A stretch of DNA of 9,410 nucleotides from Methanomassiliicoccaceae archaeon (GCA_009784745.1 WQXR01000044.1:1-9410), one strand, 5' to 3'; counted from the stretch's first letter, positions 1 through 5,930 are shown. A program made the numbers and translations. Notes: a model not told the origin generated them from the letters alone.

Positions 1-199
1 CGCAAGAGATATGATGAAACTGAACGTCATCGAACCGCTGAGAGTGAAGACACAAGCGATAACATCGGCAACGGAAGTTGCGAACATGATCCTCAGGATC
101 GATGACGTTATCGCATCGAGACGTGCACCGCCGATGAACCCGATGGGCGACCCGAACATGGGCGGACCGGGAATGGGCGGCATCGGCGGAATGATGTAA
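1..199 (+). CDS. Thermosome (group II chaperonin) subunit, C-terminal fragment
   Basis: This is the last 65 or so codons of an archaeal group II chaperonin subunit; the gene begins outside the window and the frame is open to base 2. Thermosomes are ATP-driven cytoplasmic double-ring foldases. The visible part has the family's conserved end, a VIEPLRVKTQAI segment followed by SATEVANMILRIDDVIASRR, which closes the equatorial ATPase domain. It ends in a Met/Gly/Pro-rich tail (PMGDPNMGGPGMGGIGGMM), the flexible GGM-type tail that projects into the chamber. The stop is TAA at 197-199, directly before an oligo-T terminator. Alpha or beta subunit type cannot be decided from this fragment. It is a core gene and marks the left edge of the accessory stretch. 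Confidence 0.95.
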   Translation, partial: ARDMMKLNVIEPLRVKTQAITSATEVANMILRIDDVIASRRAPPMNPMGDPNMGGPGMGGIGGMM

Positions 200-209
200 A
201 CTCAAAAAT

Positions 210-245
210 AAGGGGTGCGAACCCCCTCACCATCCCCTTTTTTTT
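210..245 (+). terminator. Terminator of the thermosome gene
   Basis: An AGGGG run at 211-215 can pair either with the CCCC at 222-225 or with CCCCT at 234-238, and a run of eight T follows at 238-245. Archaeal RNA polymerase terminates at oligo-T tracts, so this is a good terminator 11 nt after the stop codon. Confidence 0.8.
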
Positions 246-289
246 ATATTATATACTGTTACATCAGCGTGAATACATCATTTCATTGT

Positions 290-305
290 TTTAGGCTGAC
301 CTAAA
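290..305. repeat. Short inverted repeat
   Basis: TTTAGG and CCTAAA form perfect 6-bp arms around a CTGA loop, in the gap between the thermosome terminator and the recombinase promoter. The function is unknown. At this length it could be a chance palindrome. Confidence 0.4.
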
Positions 306-335
306 CCAAATATCATTCCCTGAAAAGATAATTCA

Positions 336-365
336 AAATTTGTCAGACTTTTGTCTGACAAATTT
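336..365. promoter_or_regulatory. Perfect 30-bp palindrome, candidate recombinase operator
   Basis: Two perfect 13-bp arms, AAATTTGTCAGAC (336-348) and GTCTGACAAATTT (353-365), are separated by TTTT. The right arm runs into the TATA box at 363-370, so a protein bound here would block TBP/TFB. Autorepression of the recombinase operon is the simplest reading. A recombination site for the adjacent recombinases is the alternative. The dyad is directly visible; its role is inferred. Confidence 0.65.
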
Positions 366-370
366 AAATA
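363..370 (+). promoter_or_regulatory. TATA box of the recombinase operon
   Basis: TTTAAATA is a canonical archaeal TATA element. Its centre is about 26 bp before position 393, which predicts a short leader of about 12-16 nt holding the GGGGTG Shine-Dalgarno at 394-399 before the ATG at 405. Confidence 0.65.
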
Positions 371-404
371 CCTTTACTTCCTTTCCAAACAGCGGGGTGC
401 ACAC

Positions 405-1205
405 ATGCGAGTTGCGTTGTATGCAAGAGTTTCAACAGAAGATCAGGCAAAAGAAGGATTTTCATTGGACGCACAGATGAAGAGGCTGGAAGCATATTGC
501 CGCAGCAAAGGATGGGAACCCGTATTCCGATTTGTTGATGACGGTTATTCCGGACGTGACATCAAAAGGCCTGCGTACACAGATATGATGCAAAAGATCG
601 AAGAATGGGACACGCTCCTCGTTCTGAAGATGGATCGTATACACAGGAACAGCGTCAATTTCGCAATGATGATGGATCTCCTGAAAAAGAACGGAAAGGA
701 ATTCAGTTCCGTTTACGAGAAATTCGATACGAACGTTGCCATGGGAAGATTCGTAATGGACATAATGCAAAGAATAGCACAACTGGAAAGCGAACAGATA
801 GGCGAACGCGTAAAGATGGGGATGAAACGCAAAGCGGAACATGGTTCAGGAGTATTAGGTTCAGGACATCCGTACGGATATGAATATTCATCCGGATCAT
901 TGATAATTCATGATAACGAATCACAAATTGTCCGAAAAATATTTTCAATGTCCTCGGAAGGCCATTCAACCGAAGAAATCGCAAAAGAACTGAACGATAA
1001 GAACATACCTGCAAAGAAAGGCGGTATATGGAATCGTCAGTCGATACACAAGATACTCAGGAATCCGTTGTACACAGGAAGGCTGAGATGGGGTACCGTG
1101 GAACGTGACAATATACATCCGGCAATAATCGACGCTTCGCTTTTTGACAAAGTTAACGAAAAGAACATTCCGTCGGACGGCAGAACGGAGGACGGATATG
1201 TCTGA
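405..1205 (+). CDS. Serine recombinase, short form without zinc ribbon (first of a tandem pair)
   Basis: This is a resolvase/invertase-type site-specific recombinase of 266 residues. The N-terminal catalytic domain begins YARVSTEDQ with the nucleophilic Ser10. It contains DDGYSGRDIKRP and LKMDRIHRNS, the Arg-rich active-site segment, and a long helix QLESEQIGERVKMGM near 127-141. A Recombinase DNA-binding domain follows at about 155-230 (GYEY, then WNRQSIHKILRNPLYTGRLRWG). The protein stops soon after, with no Cys-rich zinc ribbon or coiled coil, so it is much shorter than typical large serine integrases of 450-550 residues. I chose ATG 405 because GGGGTG at 394-399 precedes it and the paralogue aligns from here; an upstream in-frame TTG at 351 sits inside the palindrome. 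The stop overlaps the next gene by 8 nt, so the pair is probably co-translated. It may act as a heteromeric partner of the next gene, as the CcrA/CcrB pair does, but that is inference. Confidence 0.88.
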   Translation: MRVALYARVSTEDQAKEGFSLDAQMKRLEAYCRSKGWEPVFRFVDDGYSGRDIKRPAYTDMMQKIEEWDTLLVLKMDRIHRNSVNFAMMMDLLKKNGKEFSSVYEKFDTNVAMGRFVMDIMQRIAQLESEQIGERVKMGMKRKAEHGSGVLGSGHPYGYEYSSGSLIIHDNESQIVRKIFSMSSEGHSTEEIAKELNDKNIPAKKGGIWNRQSIHKILRNPLYTGRLRWGTVERDNIHPAIIDASLFDKVNEKNIPSDGRTEDGYV

Positions 1206-2019
1206 AAGTTTGCGAGTTGCGTTGTATGCAAGGGTCTCAACAGAAGATCAGGCAGCGGAAGGATATTCATTGGACGCACAACTGGAAATGTTAAGATCGT
1301 ACGGTGAAGCACAACTCGATCCTTCATGGACGATACAGAACGAATACGTTGATGACGGATATTCCGGAAGGAATGACAAAAGACCGGCATACAATGAAAT
1401 GATGCAAAATATCGAAAAATGGGATGCCGTTGCGGTAATTAAGATGGATCGCATCCATCGTAACAGCCGCAACTTCATGGGAATGATGGATCTTCTGAGA
1501 AAGAATGAGAAGGAATTCATCTCATCCACGGAATCATTGGACACAGGGACCGCATTAGGAAGGTTCGTTGTAGATATGATACAAAGGCTGGCTCAATTAG
1601 AAAGTGAACAGATAGGCGAGAGAACAAAATTCGGTATGCGTGAGAAAGCGGAATCATCAAAAGGCGAAGTGATGGGTTTCACACCACCGTTCGGATATCA
1701 GATAAAAGAAGGCGAACTTACCGATAACGAAGAAGAGTTCCTTATTGTGAAAAATATCTTTGCGATGTATCTGAAAGGAATGACCGTAAGGGAGATATGT
1801 TATTCGCTGAACAACAACGGAACGTTAACGAGACGTTCCAACACGTGGAACAAATACAATTTGCGTAATATCCTTCATAATCCCGTTTATACGGGATATA
1901 TGAGATGGGATGATCTGCTGATCGGACATAACGCCTCTCCGGCGGTAACAAAGAATGATTTTGATGATATCCAAAGAACAATGGCGTCGAAGAACAGAGC
2001 ATATGCAAAAAGTGCGTGA
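1198..2019 (+). CDS. Serine recombinase, short form without zinc ribbon (second of a tandem pair)
   Basis: This 273-residue paralogue of the preceding gene has the same architecture. Its catalytic domain has YARVSTEDQ with Ser14, DDGYSGRNDKRP, IKMDRIHRNS and the helix QLESEQIGERTKFGM. A Recombinase domain follows (FGYQ, then WNKYNLRNILHNPVYTGYMRW). No zinc ribbon is present. ATG 1198 has a strong GGAGG at 1187-1191 with 6-nt spacing, and its ATGTCTGA overlaps the upstream stop; an upstream in-frame start at 1144 lies deep in the first gene and is unlikely. The first 60-70 nt after the start are almost identical to those of the first gene, while the C-terminal halves are clearly diverged. The two proteins may therefore recognise different DNA half-sites. 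No substrate site or mobile-element boundary could be identified. Confidence 0.88.
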   Translation: MSESLRVALYARVSTEDQAAEGYSLDAQLEMLRSYGEAQLDPSWTIQNEYVDDGYSGRNDKRPAYNEMMQNIEKWDAVAVIKMDRIHRNSRNFMGMMDLLRKNEKEFISSTESLDTGTALGRFVVDMIQRLAQLESEQIGERTKFGMREKAESSKGEVMGFTPPFGYQIKEGELTDNEEEFLIVKNIFAMYLKGMTVREICYSLNNNGTLTRRSNTWNKYNLRNILHNPVYTGYMRWDDLLIGHNASPAVTKNDFDDIQRTMASKNRAYAKSA

Positions 2020-2077
2020 AATTGGTTAACACAGATGCAGAATATGTTCATAATTGCGAACTTTGGCCATTATTAAG

Positions 2078-2126
2078 GGTGTGTTTACTTTGCGATTAGT
2101 ATTTATCTCAGTAAAGCGAATACACC
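2078..2126. promoter_or_regulatory. Imperfect inverted repeat flanking the first transporter promoter
   Basis: The arms 2078-2093 (GGTGTGTTTACTTTGC) and 2111-2126 (GTAAAGCGAATACACC) pair over 16 positions with 12 Watson-Crick pairs, 3 G-T pairs and one mismatch. The 17-nt spacer contains a TATA-like TATTTATC near 2099-2106. Arms placed on both sides of a TATA box suggest an operator. The predicted transcript starts near its right end, so an RNA hairpin in the mRNA is less likely. Confidence 0.5.
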
Positions 2127-2172
2127 TGCAAGTTGTACGGTCATGAGACATCGTACGATGGAGTTGATAAAA

Positions 2173-2706
2173 ATGTCAGAAAATCGTGTCGACCCAACGG
2201 TTGCAGGTCTCTTCTTAGTGGCTTTCATCACGTTGGTCTTCGGCTTATTGGGACTGGACCTGTTCCAGAACTTTGACGTTCCCGGTTACGTGAGTGACTA
2301 TCTCTTGTTCGCCGGCGGAATCATACCCACAATAAGCCTGGTATTGTTAGTGTTCGCATATATGGCCGGTAAAGTAGGGAACGCGTTTGCGGTCGCATTG
2401 TTCGCATTCGTGGCTGTCGCACTCTTCGCAGTAACGATCGCGGTAGCAGGCGGAGCAGGCACACCGTTCGTCGCACTTGCGTTCTTCTTCCTGCTGTTCA
2501 CATTGGTAGCGTTCTTCATAGGCGCACCGAAGCTGTTGGTGCTCATGCTCCTCTTCGTGACGTTCCTCTTCCTGTTCGTTGGATTATTCTTCATCGAGGG
2601 CGAGAAGGCGTACGCGATCGCATTCGGTCTGTTCGGTATACTCTCGTTCTTAGCGGCAGGATACCTTGCATTGGCGCTTTCGACGCAGAAATTCCCGGTC
2701 TTCTGA
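2173..2706 (+). CDS. Acetate transporter family membrane protein (GPR1/FUN34/SatP type), copy 1
   Basis: This is a 177-residue, very hydrophobic protein with six predicted membrane helices at about 10-28, 41-64, 68-92, 97-116, 119-141 and 146-169. Helix layout and local motifs match the AceTr/SatP family of acetate or small-monocarboxylate uptake proteins: an N-terminal DPTVAGL aligned with the family's NPAPLGL, GNAF at the start of helix 3, and a last helix followed by a short tail. The signature is diverged, with Asp for Asn and Val for the second Pro, so the substrate is uncertain. ATG 2173 is chosen because GGAGTTGAT (2160-2168) sits just before it and the MSENR start is shared with the paralogue; in-frame ATGs at 2143 and 2158 are alternatives. 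The next gene is a close paralogue with its own promoter. Confidence 0.72.
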   Translation: MSENRVDPTVAGLFLVAFITLVFGLLGLDLFQNFDVPGYVSDYLLFAGGIIPTISLVLLVFAYMAGKVGNAFAVALFAFVAVALFAVTIAVAGGAGTPFVALAFFFLLFTLVAFFIGAPKLLVLMLLFVTFLFLFVGLFFIEGEKAYAIAFGLFGILSFLAAGYLALALSTQKFPVF

Positions 2707-2727
2707 ATAAGTTGACTGTGAACACAA

Positions 2728-2752
2728 AAAAACCTTTTTCTTCACTTTTCTT
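2728..2752 (+). terminator. Pyrimidine-rich 3' end of transporter copy 1
   Basis: After the stop, a short A run leads into CCTTTTTC and CACTTTTCTTCC. There is no strong hairpin. The same AAAACC-CTTT-CTT-TTTTC pattern follows copy 2, so the termination signal appears to have been duplicated with the gene. Confidence 0.45.
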
Positions 2753-2791
2753 CCAACTGGAACATAAATTCCGCTAAATTTTTAATATATC

Positions 2792-2802
2792 CTTATATAC
2801 TT
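2792..2802 (+). promoter_or_regulatory. TATA box of transporter copy 2
   Basis: CTTATATACTT is an archaeal TATA-like element about 26 bp before the predicted start of transcription near 2823. The sequence just downstream (TTAGAAAGTGAATACC) resembles that downstream of the copy 1 TATA box (TCAGTAAAGCGAATACACC), so the two genes probably share regulation. Confidence 0.55.
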
Positions 2803-2860
2803 AGAAAGTGAATACCTACTAATTGCGTGGTGTTAAATCATGCAAGGGATGGTGAAAAAA

Positions 2861-3430
2861 ATGTCAGAAAATCGTATTGACCCGACAGTAGCGGGCCTCT
2901 TCTTAGTAGGCTTCATCACGCTCATATTCGGGTTTATAGGTTTATTAATCGGTATGGAGGATGCTACAGCAGATGCTCTCCTCCTTACGGCAGTAGGTGG
3001 TGGCTTTATCAGCCCCCTGATAATGTTGGGAATAATATTCCTGGTACTTGCAGTATCAGCAATTAAGATCGGAAATGCGTTCGCAGCAGCGCTCTTCGGA
3101 TTCATCGGAGCAGCACTTGTGACAACAGAGGCCGCACTCATAGCTGATTTGACCGGCTCACCTGCAGCAATGTTCATAATCGCATTCGTCTTCTTGGTGT
3201 TCGCGATCATAGCATTCCTGATAGGCGCGCCGAAACTCTTGGCTATACTGTTGGTGCTCGTTACACTTCTGTACCTGTTCGTCGGATTATTCCTCGGCGA
3301 TGCAGCGTTTGCAGCCGGTGACAGTGCACAGACATTCGCATACCTCTTCGGTGTGTTCGGTCTCTTGGCAGGTCTCGTTGCAACATACATGGCACTTGCC
3401 TTGTCGACGCAGAAGTTCCCGGTGTTCTGA
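2861..3430 (+). CDS. Acetate transporter family membrane protein (GPR1/FUN34/SatP type), copy 2
   Basis: This 189-residue paralogue of the preceding gene has the same six-helix plan and the same N-terminus (MSENR-DPTVAGLFLV-FITL-FG) and C-terminus (ALALSTQKFPVF). Conserved stretches include GNAFA at 71-75 and the FLIGAPKLL loop at about 119-127. It is slightly longer because of a longer 1-2 loop (GMEDATADAL) and 5-6 loop (GDAAFAAGDSAQ). A small-acid transport role is inferred from family resemblance, not from a complete signature motif. ATG 2861 follows GGATGGTGA (2847-2854) and is shared with copy 1; ATG 2840 with GGTG at 2829-2832 is a real alternative. The pair arose by tandem duplication that also carried promoter-proximal and 3' sequences. 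Confidence 0.72.
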   Translation: MSENRIDPTVAGLFLVGFITLIFGFIGLLIGMEDATADALLLTAVGGGFISPLIMLGIIFLVLAVSAIKIGNAFAAALFGFIGAALVTTEAALIADLTGSPAAMFIIAFVFLVFAIIAFLIGAPKLLAILLVLVTLLYLFVGLFLGDAAFAAGDSAQTFAYLFGVFGLLAGLVATYMALALSTQKFPVF

Positions 3431-3454
3431 ACAAGTACATCGTAACGAAGCAAG

Positions 3455-3480
3455 AAAACCCTTTACTTACTTTTCCTTAT
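3455..3480 (+). terminator. Pyrimidine-rich 3' end of transporter copy 2
   Basis: AAAACCCTTTACTTACTTTTCCTT follows the stop by 24 nt and matches the equivalent position after copy 1. It is a T-rich archaeal-style termination region without a clear stem. Confidence 0.4.
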
Positions 3481-3534
3481 TCCCGTTTGAGTGAAATGAA
3501 ATTTTGATGATATTATTGTTTCACGAACTGTACC

Positions 3535-3541
3535 TTTATAT
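3535..3541 (+). promoter_or_regulatory. TATA box of the small membrane peptide gene
   Basis: TTTATAT lies about 27 bp (centre) before the ATG at 3565, and no Shine-Dalgarno precedes that ATG. This spacing predicts a leaderless transcript. Confidence 0.55.
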
Positions 3542-3564
3542 CCCGCCGTTCCATTAACTGTTCA

Positions 3565-3669
3565 ATGACAGCAAAAGAGGACAGACGAAAGAAGATGATG
3601 GCACTGTTCGTTGTGTTCATATTCGTAGTATCGGCGTTAGCAGTTCTTGTAACCGCTTCCGTGTCGTAA
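3565..3669 (+). CDS. Small single-pass membrane protein (34 aa)
   Basis: This short ORF encodes a positively charged start (MTAKEDRRKKMM) followed by one hydrophobic helix, ALFVVFIFVVSALAVLVTA, and a TAA stop. The charge pattern predicts N-terminus inside and one membrane span. It lacks a Shine-Dalgarno but has a TATA box at leaderless distance, which supports it as a real gene despite its size. It lies 41 nt upstream of the membrane-bound Mrr-type nuclease gene in the same direction, and the two could be co-transcribed. I do not recognise a family. It could be a subunit or regulator of a membrane complex, but nothing shows which. Confidence 0.6.
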   Translation: MTAKEDRRKKMMALFVVFIFVVSALAVLVTASVS

Positions 3670-3710
3670 AGAAAGTATTAGATACGCATTTCACGTTGTT
3701 CATACGGGGG

Positions 3711-4901
3711 ATGCACATACGCAAAGCGAACGCAATAGCAGTTGATATCATAGTGTGCTTAGCACTGTTGCTGATCGTGCCATATATTTATGTTGATATT
3801 GGCATCTACGCGTTCGTTATCATTCCTGTTGCACTTGCAGCAAGGATATTGCTGCAGAAACTCGTTCACAATAAGTCCGGAAACGGATCCGGAACGTTCA
3901 GGAGAACATTCTTTGATATCGATCCCATATCATTCATATTGTTCCATATGTCAATAACAGCATCCGTTGTCATTGCGTTACGGGAAGAATTCTTCTACGC
4001 TGCTGTTGTGTTTACCGTGATATCAGCATTCATCCTTATCGTTTCAGAATACTTCTGGTTCGCCGACAGACCGAACAGGTGGTATTCCTTCAGATACAGA
4101 ATATACAAAATGAAAAGAAATTTGCACCCGACAGACGAAGAACGTCTTCAAAAGATACTTGTCAACAAAGTTGACAACATAAAAGGCCACGATTTTGAAC
4201 GTTACGTAGCAGAACTAATGACAAAGAACGGATTCAAAAAGGTAAAAGTAACAAAAGGTTCCGGAGATTTCGGTGTTGATATAACAGCAATTCTCAACAA
4301 AGATATTTACGCGGTTCAATGCAAACGATCACGATCAAAAATAGGCATTAAAGCCGTACAAGAGGCGTTTCTAGGCAAAGAACATTACAAAGCCGATACT
4401 GCTATCGTCGTAACGAACAATTACTTCACAAAGCAGGCTTATGAAGCGGCAGACGGTAAAATAATATTATGGGATCGTGAGATCCTAAGCGATCTCATAC
4501 AGAGATCAAAGGATACCTTTTCGAACGAAACAGACAACAAAGATAAAGCATGCAATGAAACGGAAATAAAAATGTTCGTTGCGTTATATGATAACGGAAA
4601 AGATGATATCGAACTTACGGAAAAGATAATGGGAACATTATACCCTGCCGGCAATATGTCATCTGAAGAAGATATGAACCATTTTCTGAAAAGAATTACT
4701 GAACATCTGTATGAAAAAGAAGTTCTTCCTGAAAGAAGATACAGAAGGATAAAGAATGCATTGGAGAAAGGTAAGCGCATAACCGCATTCGAAGCAGACA
4801 TCGTTTGTTATCATCTTACCGGAACACATACGATAACGATGAAAGATATGAACGATGTCAGGAATAAGTTAGCGAAGGTGTTGTTCGGGATGAAGGAATG
4901 A
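3711..4901 (+). CDS. Membrane-anchored Mrr-type restriction endonuclease-like protein
   Basis: This 396-residue protein has three parts. Residues 1-115 hold four predicted membrane helices at about 8-27, 30-49, 73-90 and 95-115. Residues 155-265 form an Mrr-type PD-(D/E)XK nuclease domain: GHDFERYVAELM with Glu163, then KGSGDFGVD with Asp186, then the QCKR motif at Gln203-Lys205. Residues 270-396 are a charged, helical tail of unknown role. Mrr-family enzymes cleave modified or foreign DNA; membrane-anchored versions are widespread but poorly characterised. All visible catalytic residues are intact. ATG 3711 is preferred, though GGGGG abuts it with no spacing; TTG 3696 is the alternative and has no ribosome-binding site. 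It converges on the HEPN gene with a 14-nt gap. Defence against incoming DNA is a reasonable inference. Confidence 0.8.
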   Translation: MHIRKANAIAVDIIVCLALLLIVPYIYVDIGIYAFVIIPVALAARILLQKLVHNKSGNGSGTFRRTFFDIDPISFILFHMSITASVVIALREEFFYAAVVFTVISAFILIVSEYFWFADRPNRWYSFRYRIYKMKRNLHPTDEERLQKILVNKVDNIKGHDFERYVAELMTKNGFKKVKVTKGSGDFGVDITAILNKDIYAVQCKRSRSKIGIKAVQEAFLGKEHYKADTAIVVTNNYFTKQAYEAADGKIILWDREILSDLIQRSKDTFSNETDNKDKACNETEIKMFVALYDNGKDDIELTEKIMGTLYPAGNMSSEEDMNHFLKRITEHLYEKEVLPERRYRRIKNALEKGKRITAFEADIVCYHLTGTHTITMKDMNDVRNKLAKVLFGMKE

Positions 4902-4915
4902 TCCAGATCAACACG

Positions 4916-5290
4916 TCACCAAAGCGTTTCTATCTTAGCTGCAAATCTTTTTGCCCTCTCAAATATTTGCTTACCGTCCATAGGGGGAGCATAAGATCTG
5001 CGATACCTTGTTTCCACCGAGAACCGCGAGAGGATATAAGCGAAGGCTGCATCTTCTTTAGTGACCTTTTCTTGGGGAAACAATTCCAAAAGCAATACAA
5101 GGTCATGGGTCTTGGGATAATCTATATCATGTTCCTGCAAACTTGCCTTCATCATCTTTTCAACATATTGCTGCAGATTGAAACCTATGTGTGCCAAAAG
5201 TTCATCGTTACTGTCTAAGATCATCTCTGCGACCCAAAGGTCTTCGGCGGCGATCTGTCGGAGGTTATCGATGTCCTCATACAGAACCAT
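4916..5290 (-). CDS. HEPN domain protein
   Basis: This 124-residue all-helical protein has the classical HEPN pattern: an N-terminal helix (IAAEDLWVAEMIL), the central HIGFNLQQYVEKMMKASL, then PKTHDLVLLLEL at 59-70 and RYRRSYAPP near the end. It overlaps the upstream nucleotidyltransferase by 14 nt. Its ATG at 5290 is preceded by a strong GGGAGGAT ribosome-binding site with 5-nt spacing. HEPN/MNT pairs are common in archaea and many act as toxin-antitoxin modules, with the HEPN protein as an RNase toxin. The catalytic RX4-6H motif and the RX4HXY motif modified in the HepT/MntA type are not evident here, so toxin activity should not be assumed. It may be the ancestral non-nuclease HEPN type. 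Confidence 0.85.
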   Translation of the reverse strand: MVLYEDIDNLRQIAAEDLWVAEMILDSNDELLAHIGFNLQQYVEKMMKASLQEHDIDYPKTHDLVLLLELFPQEKVTKEDAAFAYILSRFSVETRYRRSYAPPMDGKQIFERAKRFAAKIETLW

Positions 5291-5594
5291 AAATTATCCT
5301 CCCTGTGTTCATTGCTTCATGCGCGAGAGAATACCTATTGGAGAGTTCTTTCTTGAACTCGTCCGGGGTATAGACTATGAGATCTATCGGTATTTTGGAA
5401 CCTTTCAACGCCAACCTCGCCTCGGCGCCGCTGATGAACGTGTTCTCATTCGTTTCTTTCACAACGATGATGTCTAGGTCACTATCCTTTTCCGCAGTTC
5501 TTTTTGCAACTGAACCAAAGACAATGATGAGGTTTGCCTCGATCTTTTGCTTCGCCATCTCTATGACCCTTTCCGCTTCGTTGTAATCGAACAT
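5277..5594 (-). CDS. MNT-type minimal nucleotidyltransferase
   Basis: This 105-residue protein has a complete minimal nucleotidyltransferase active site: FGS at 26-28, then exactly ten residues, then DLD with Asp39 and Asp41 (the GSX10DXD motif). A third acidic residue is Asp71 in IPIDLIVY. In MNT/HEPN toxin-antitoxin modules this partner uses ATP to modify the HEPN protein. The ATG at 5594 has no Shine-Dalgarno, but a TATA-like element at 5619-5628 lies about 30 nt upstream, so the transcript is probably near-leaderless. The HEPN gene follows with a 14-nt overlap, indicating one operon. Just upstream of the TATA box sit two degenerate members of the TTAAC-N3-GTTAA palindrome family, so this operon is the best candidate for control by that array. 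Confidence 0.88.
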   Translation of the reverse strand: MFDYNEAERVIEMAKQKIEANLIIVFGSVAKRTAEKDSDLDIIVVKETNENTFISGAEARLALKGSKIPIDLIVYTPDEFKKELSNRYSLAHEAMNTGRIIYGSV

Positions 5595-5618
5595 GTTATA
5601 TGTTTCTAATGACCGAAG

Positions 5619-5628
5619 AAATATAAAA
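5619..5628 (-). promoter_or_regulatory. TATA box of the MNT/HEPN operon
   Basis: On the minus strand this reads TTTTATATTT, centred about 30 bp before the ATG at 5594. It predicts a transcript start a few bases before the start codon. Confidence 0.55.
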
Positions 5629-5635
5629 CCTCACG

Positions 5636-5663
5636 CTAACACTGTTTGAATTAACACCGTGAA
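5636..5663. promoter_or_regulatory. Two degenerate TTAAC-N3-GTTAA boxes next to the MNT promoter
   Basis: CTAACACTGTTTG (5636-5648) and TTAACACCGTGAA (5651-5663) are back to back, 15 bp centre to centre. They lie directly upstream of the minus-strand TATA box at 5619-5628. The second has one mismatch to the perfect box. Their position suits an operator. Confidence 0.5.
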
Positions 5664-5700
5664 GTCTATATTTTCCGTTATTTTTGTATGTTCATAAATA

Positions 5701-5728
5701 TTTAATGTGATTGCTTAATCACATTAAA
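5701..5728. repeat. Perfect inverted repeat, 12-bp arms
   Basis: TTTAATGTGATT (5701-5712) and AATCACATTAAA (5717-5728) are perfect reverse complements around GCTT. The first 14 nt of this element (TTTAATGTGATTGC) recur exactly at 6100-6113. It could be an operator or cruciform site. It is distinct from the TTAAC boxes. Confidence 0.7.
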
Positions 5729-5756
5729 TTTTAATGTTACTTGAAAAAAACAAATA

Positions 5757-5769
5757 TTAACGTTGTTAA
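5757..5769. promoter_or_regulatory. TTAAC-N3-GTTAA box, perfect
   Basis: TTAACGTTGTTAA is a perfect 5-bp dyad with a 3-nt centre, flanked by A and T to give ATTAACGTTGTTAAT. It is a member of the array in this gap. Confidence 0.65.
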
Positions 5770-5800
5770 TTATTATGTTCGGTGTTATCTATGACTTTTA

Positions 5801-5813
5801 TTAACATTGTTAA
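5801..5813. promoter_or_regulatory. TTAAC-N3-GTTAA box, perfect
   Basis: TTAACATTGTTAA, flanked as ATTAACATTGTTAAT. The 15-mer is repeated exactly at 6057-6071. Confidence 0.65.
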
Positions 5814-5930
5814 TAATATTATTGTTGCGCCGGATGTATTCTTTGTCTCATTTTATGATATTTTCATCGTTATTGAAAAAAGTTGCACGTTTTGGTAATA
5901 CTTTTCATGTTTTTTAGGCATAAATTGGGT

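Noticed and set aside
351..404. Upstream TTG start for the first recombinase, adding 18 residues
   Set aside because: It lies inside the palindrome and upstream of the predicted transcript start, has no ribosome-binding site, and the extra residues do not match the paralogue.
1821..1841. Palindrome-like GGAACGTTAACGAGACGTTCC within the second recombinase
   Set aside because: It is inside the conserved coding frame and imperfect; no reason to treat it as a separate element.
2741..2812. TTCACTTTTC and AGAAAGTGAA as operator half-sites around the copy 2 promoter
   Set aside because: The left half lies in the pyrimidine-rich 3' end of copy 1, which is also conserved after copy 2 where no promoter for a third copy follows.
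2833..3453. A 206-residue minus-strand ORF over transporter copy 2
   Set aside because: It is an antisense shadow; the plus-strand frame has a coherent six-helix protein with a paralogue next door. The equivalent minus ORF over copy 1 is rejected for the same reason.
4898..5218. A plus-strand ORF overlapping the HEPN gene
   Set aside because: It is antisense to a recognisable HEPN protein with a strong ribosome-binding site and an operon partner.
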